Below the pieces are notes generated by a model. It saw only the letters and a list, made by a program, of their open reading frames with translations. It ran no database searches and was not told the DNA's origin. Shown piece by piece: positions 33,227 through 35,220 of a DNA stretch of 35,220 nucleotides (its first letter is position 1; each line of letters begins with the position of its first letter). Position numbers and translations under genes: made by a program. This stretch comes from Acidobacteriota bacterium. Its GTDB lineage: Bacteria > Acidobacteriota > Blastocatellia > Chloracidobacteriales > Chloracidobacteriaceae. The DNA lies in assembly GCA_016208495.1 (NCBI GenBank), contig JACQXX010000039.1, positions 1 through 35,220 of the forward strand. Reading direction: 5' to 3'.

Positions 33227-34209
33227 TTCCTTCGCACCCGCAACACGGTAATTTTGGTGGGATGGTTAAATGGTGCTGGATCTACCGGAAACGGGGTAAC
33301 AGTGGTCTCGGGATAGCCAGCAAAGTCCGCCGGCACGGGAATGAAGCGTTCAATCGAAAGGTACCCATCCTCACAAAGCTTTTCCAGCGTGTGGATATAC
33401 TCGGCGCCAGAAAGAAACAACGCATTGTTGACGACGACCAAAGCGCCTCCGTCTTGAACGAGAGGTCGAACTTTATTGATCAGGCGAGGGGTTTCGTTTT
33501 GGGTTTGGACAGTACCTTTTGAAGTACTTGAAAAAAATGGCGGGTCAAGCAGGACACAATCAAACAACTGACCGCTTCGTTTTAGAAAACTGATTTTCGG
33601 CCAGAAATCACCGACGATAAAATCCGATTTGCGGATGGGGAACCCGTTCAACGTGCAGGATTCTTTGGCAACGTTCAAAAACCGGCGACTCAGGTCAAGC
33701 TGAACGACGCGCGAGGCGCCACCAGCCTGGGCCGCGACACCCAGACTCCCCGTGTAGGCAAACAGGTTCAGAACCGTTTTCCCTTCCAGGTGTGCCTTGG
33801 CCCAGGCCCGGAGGTCCCGGGTATCGGCATAAAAGCTCGAATCCCGGTTCATCATCAGGTCAATTGCATACCAGACGCCATGTTCACGGATTTTTCGGTC
33901 GGGTTTTTCACCAAAAATCAGAGTTCCATTCCGTTCGGAATCAGTCTGGCCATGTCGGATTTTGAGCACGACGGCACGAACCCAGGGCAGGCGCGAAAGC
34001 AAGAACTCTTTCACTTCGACCATCAAATCTGCGGCGGTGTCAGGCGGGTCGGCATAATTATGAATGACCAGGGTTTGGGCAAACAGATCCACCACCAACG
34101 CCGGGCACCCTTCGGTAAAACCGTTCAATATCCGAACTGCCGCTTCGTGGCGCGAGTCAAACAACTCCTGCCGGGCAGAAAGAGCCGCATCAAGCAAAGA
34201 TTGAATCAC
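33220..34209 (-). CDS. RlmI-like class I SAM-dependent rRNA methyltransferase
   Basis: 329 residues from a GTG at 34209; GGGAG lies ~13 bases upstream, so the start is only fairly sure. An RlmI/RlmK-type N-terminal EEHEE-like domain (GCPALVVDLFAQTLVIHNYAD, IFGEKPDRKIREHGVWYAIDL) is followed by the Rossmann methyltransferase domain: VLNLFAYTGSLGVAAQAGGA (SAM motif I), VVQLDLSRRFLNVAKESCTLNGF, and motif IV DCVLLDPPFFSS. The usual N-terminal PUA domain of RlmI is missing, so it is the short form. Family members methylate cytosine C5 in 23S rRNA; the exact target here is inferred. No operon partner is evident. Confidence 0.85.
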   Translation of the reverse strand: MIQSLLDAALSARQELFDSRHEAAVRILNGFTEGCPALVVDLFAQTLVIHNYADPPDTAADLMVEVKEFLLSRLPWVRAVVLKIRHGQTDSERNGTLIFGEKPDRKIREHGVWYAIDLMMNRDSSFYADTRDLRAWAKAHLEGKTVLNLFAYTGSLGVAAQAGGASRVVQLDLSRRFLNVAKESCTLNGFPIRKSDFIVGDFWPKISFLKRSGQLFDCVLLDPPFFSSTSKGTVQTQNETPRLINKVRPLVQDGGALVVVNNALFLSGAEYIHTLEKLCEDGYLSIERFIPVPADFAGYPETTVTPFPVDPAPFNHPTKITVLRVRRKG

Positions 34210-34319
34210 TGGAATTTCATCACTCCCAAAGAAGAAGATTCAGTCTTTGTACCATCCGCGGCCCGAAATCCAAACCCGGCGGGGATTTTGAAAACTCGGA
34301 GCTTCAGTTCAAAAAGAAC

Positions 34320-35220
34320 TCACCGGGCTCCGCCCAGTTGGGCACCATATTTTTCAGCTTCGTTTTTGGTCGGAAACGGTGGGTTTGCCGGGTCATATTC
34401 TTTCTTTGGGGCATAATTCTTAATCTCAACCCGGCCCCCTTGCAGGTTCATGCCCAGCAGGCGACGGACTTCATTTTGCCAGGACGCTTCGGCTTTGACC
34501 GTGCTTGAATCCACGGTTTTGACTTGATCAAGCGCCAGCGGAATCCCCGGAGTCATTGACACGTTGCCCGAACCGTCTTTCACCAGCGGCACATCACCAA
34601 TCATCCCCACCGAAATCGGCTGTTTGCGACCTCCAGCGGAGATAATCATGACCACTGCATCCGATTCACTCTGACCATGCAACAACCCGTTTCCAACAAA
34701 ATTATTGTTTGAAACCACCATCGGCGGCCCGCCCAGCGCCAGAATCGCACCGCCGAAATTTGAATAAAACAGGTTATTGGTGATCAGGATTTCACCGGCG
34801 GCGTCTTTAGAGCCAATTTCCAGACTCGCTGGATTGCTCGTTTCCGGGTCCGGGTTATAGGCCCAGTTGATCAAAAAGCTACAGTGATCCACCACAATGC
34901 GAGCCGGTTTATTGCGAAACCGGGCCGAATCAAGTTTTAGAGGGATGCGATTGTTGAAGATGATGCAGTTTGAAAACCGGATTTCGGCTTCTGGGGTTGC
35001 CGCTCGAATCAGGGGTTCAATCGCCCGATTGGCGGAATTGGCAATCACACAGTTTTGAAACACGAGCAAATTGGTTTCCAAATACTCGTGTTTTACCAAT
35101 TGAGAAAGTGAGGTGACAAAAGAAGGCCCGATCAGGAAAAATGGGAAGATATGAAAAAAACAATACTCAAATTTCCAAATGATCAAGGCCGGGAAGCAGT
35201 ATATCTGGCCGGAATGGCAG
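34320..35220 (-). CDS. Right-handed beta-helix protein, 5' part outside window
   Basis: The frame is open to the right edge, so the gene is partial; a TTG at 35186 is not a convincing start. Residues encoded from about 35090 downward show stacked short beta-strands with Asn/Cys ladders typical of parallel beta-helix (pectate-lyase-like) proteins: LLVFQNCVIANSANRAI, EIRFSNCIIFNNRI, ARIVVDHCSFLINWA, EILITNNLFYSNFGGAILAL, PMVVSNNNFVGNG. The C-terminal ~100 residues are different and polar. The first ~40 visible codons are strangely rich in Phe/Cys/Ile and may be non-coding or lie beyond a frameshift. No catalytic residues can be named. Possibly an extracellular or surface protein. Confidence 0.65.
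   Translation of the reverse strand, partial: CHSGQIYCFPALIIWKFEYCFFHIFPFFLIGPSFVTSLSQLVKHEYLETNLLVFQNCVIANSANRAIEPLIRAATPEAEIRFSNCIIFNNRIPLKLDSARFRNKPARIVVDHCSFLINWAYNPDPETSNPASLEIGSKDAAGEILITNNLFYSNFGGAILALGGPPMVVSNNNFVGNGLLHGQSESDAVVMIISAGGRKQPISVGMIGDVPLVKDGSGNVSMTPGIPLALDQVKTVDSSTVKAEASWQNEVRRLLGMNLQGGRVEIKNYAPKKEYDPANPPFPTKNEAEKYGAQLGGAR

Overview
The window looks like a mid-GC chromosomal segment of a Gram-negative-type bacterium. Signals pointing that way are Sec signal peptides, a lipoprotein, a Wzx/Wzy/Wzc polysaccharide system and good AGGAGG-type ribosome binding sites. Gene style (RHS modules, DUF5694, an M1 peptidase, a MDMPI-like protein) and the many short tandem and inverted repeats between genes make me think of Acidobacteriota, perhaps Blastocatellia. 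That is an inference from style; there is no rRNA or marker gene to confirm it. I see no tRNA, rRNA or CRISPR array.

Layout. (1) 1-4.6 kb is an accessory polymorphic-toxin region. It holds the 3' end of an RHS gene whose tip is a recognisable phospholipase A2 domain, a secreted TolB-like beta-propeller (possible immunity protein), a 5'-truncated orphan RHS core with a different unrecognised tip, a MITE-like inverted-repeat element and a duplicated-HTH protein. (2) 4.6-9.5 kb carries a secreted TPR protein, a DUF5694 (TraB/GumN-like) protein and a secreted M1 metallopeptidase. (3) 9.5-28.6 kb is a surface-polysaccharide locus: glmS (3' end destroyed by a heptamer repeat), a PglE/PglD/PglC-like trio, a TlpA-like thioredoxin protein, two GT4 glycosyltransferases, a Wzy-like polymerase, a Wzx-glycosyltransferase fusion, a PglF/WbpM-like dehydratase and, divergently, a Wzc-type chain-length/tyrosine-kinase protein. 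(4) 28.8-35.2 kb has an NDH-2-like dehydrogenase fused to cyclic-nucleotide and CBS domains, a repeat-rich stretch around a MDMPI/DinB-like gene, a small lipoprotein, an RlmI-like methyltransferase and a partial beta-helix protein.

How the genes fit together. GlmS feeds UDP-GlcNAc. The PglF-, PglE- and PglD-like enzymes would turn UDP-GlcNAc into a UDP-2,4-diamino-trideoxy sugar of the bacillosamine type. The PglC-like transferase would load it on undecaprenyl phosphate, the GT4 enzymes extend it, Wzx flips it, Wzy polymerises it and Wzc controls length and export. No outer-membrane export protein (Wza type) is in the window.

The strongest oddities are the heptamer repeats (GGGTTCG, GGGTTCA, AGTCAGT and CTAACCA types), which sit between genes and have replaced the 3' ends of glmS and probably of the MDMPI-like gene; the RHS-PLA2 toxin next to an orphan tip with a near-identical recombination segment; the Wzx-GT fusion with repeat-like DNA inside its coding sequence; the NDH-2-CNB-CBS protein; and an isolated 3' end of an IS200/IS605 tnpB with its omega-RNA-like hairpin.
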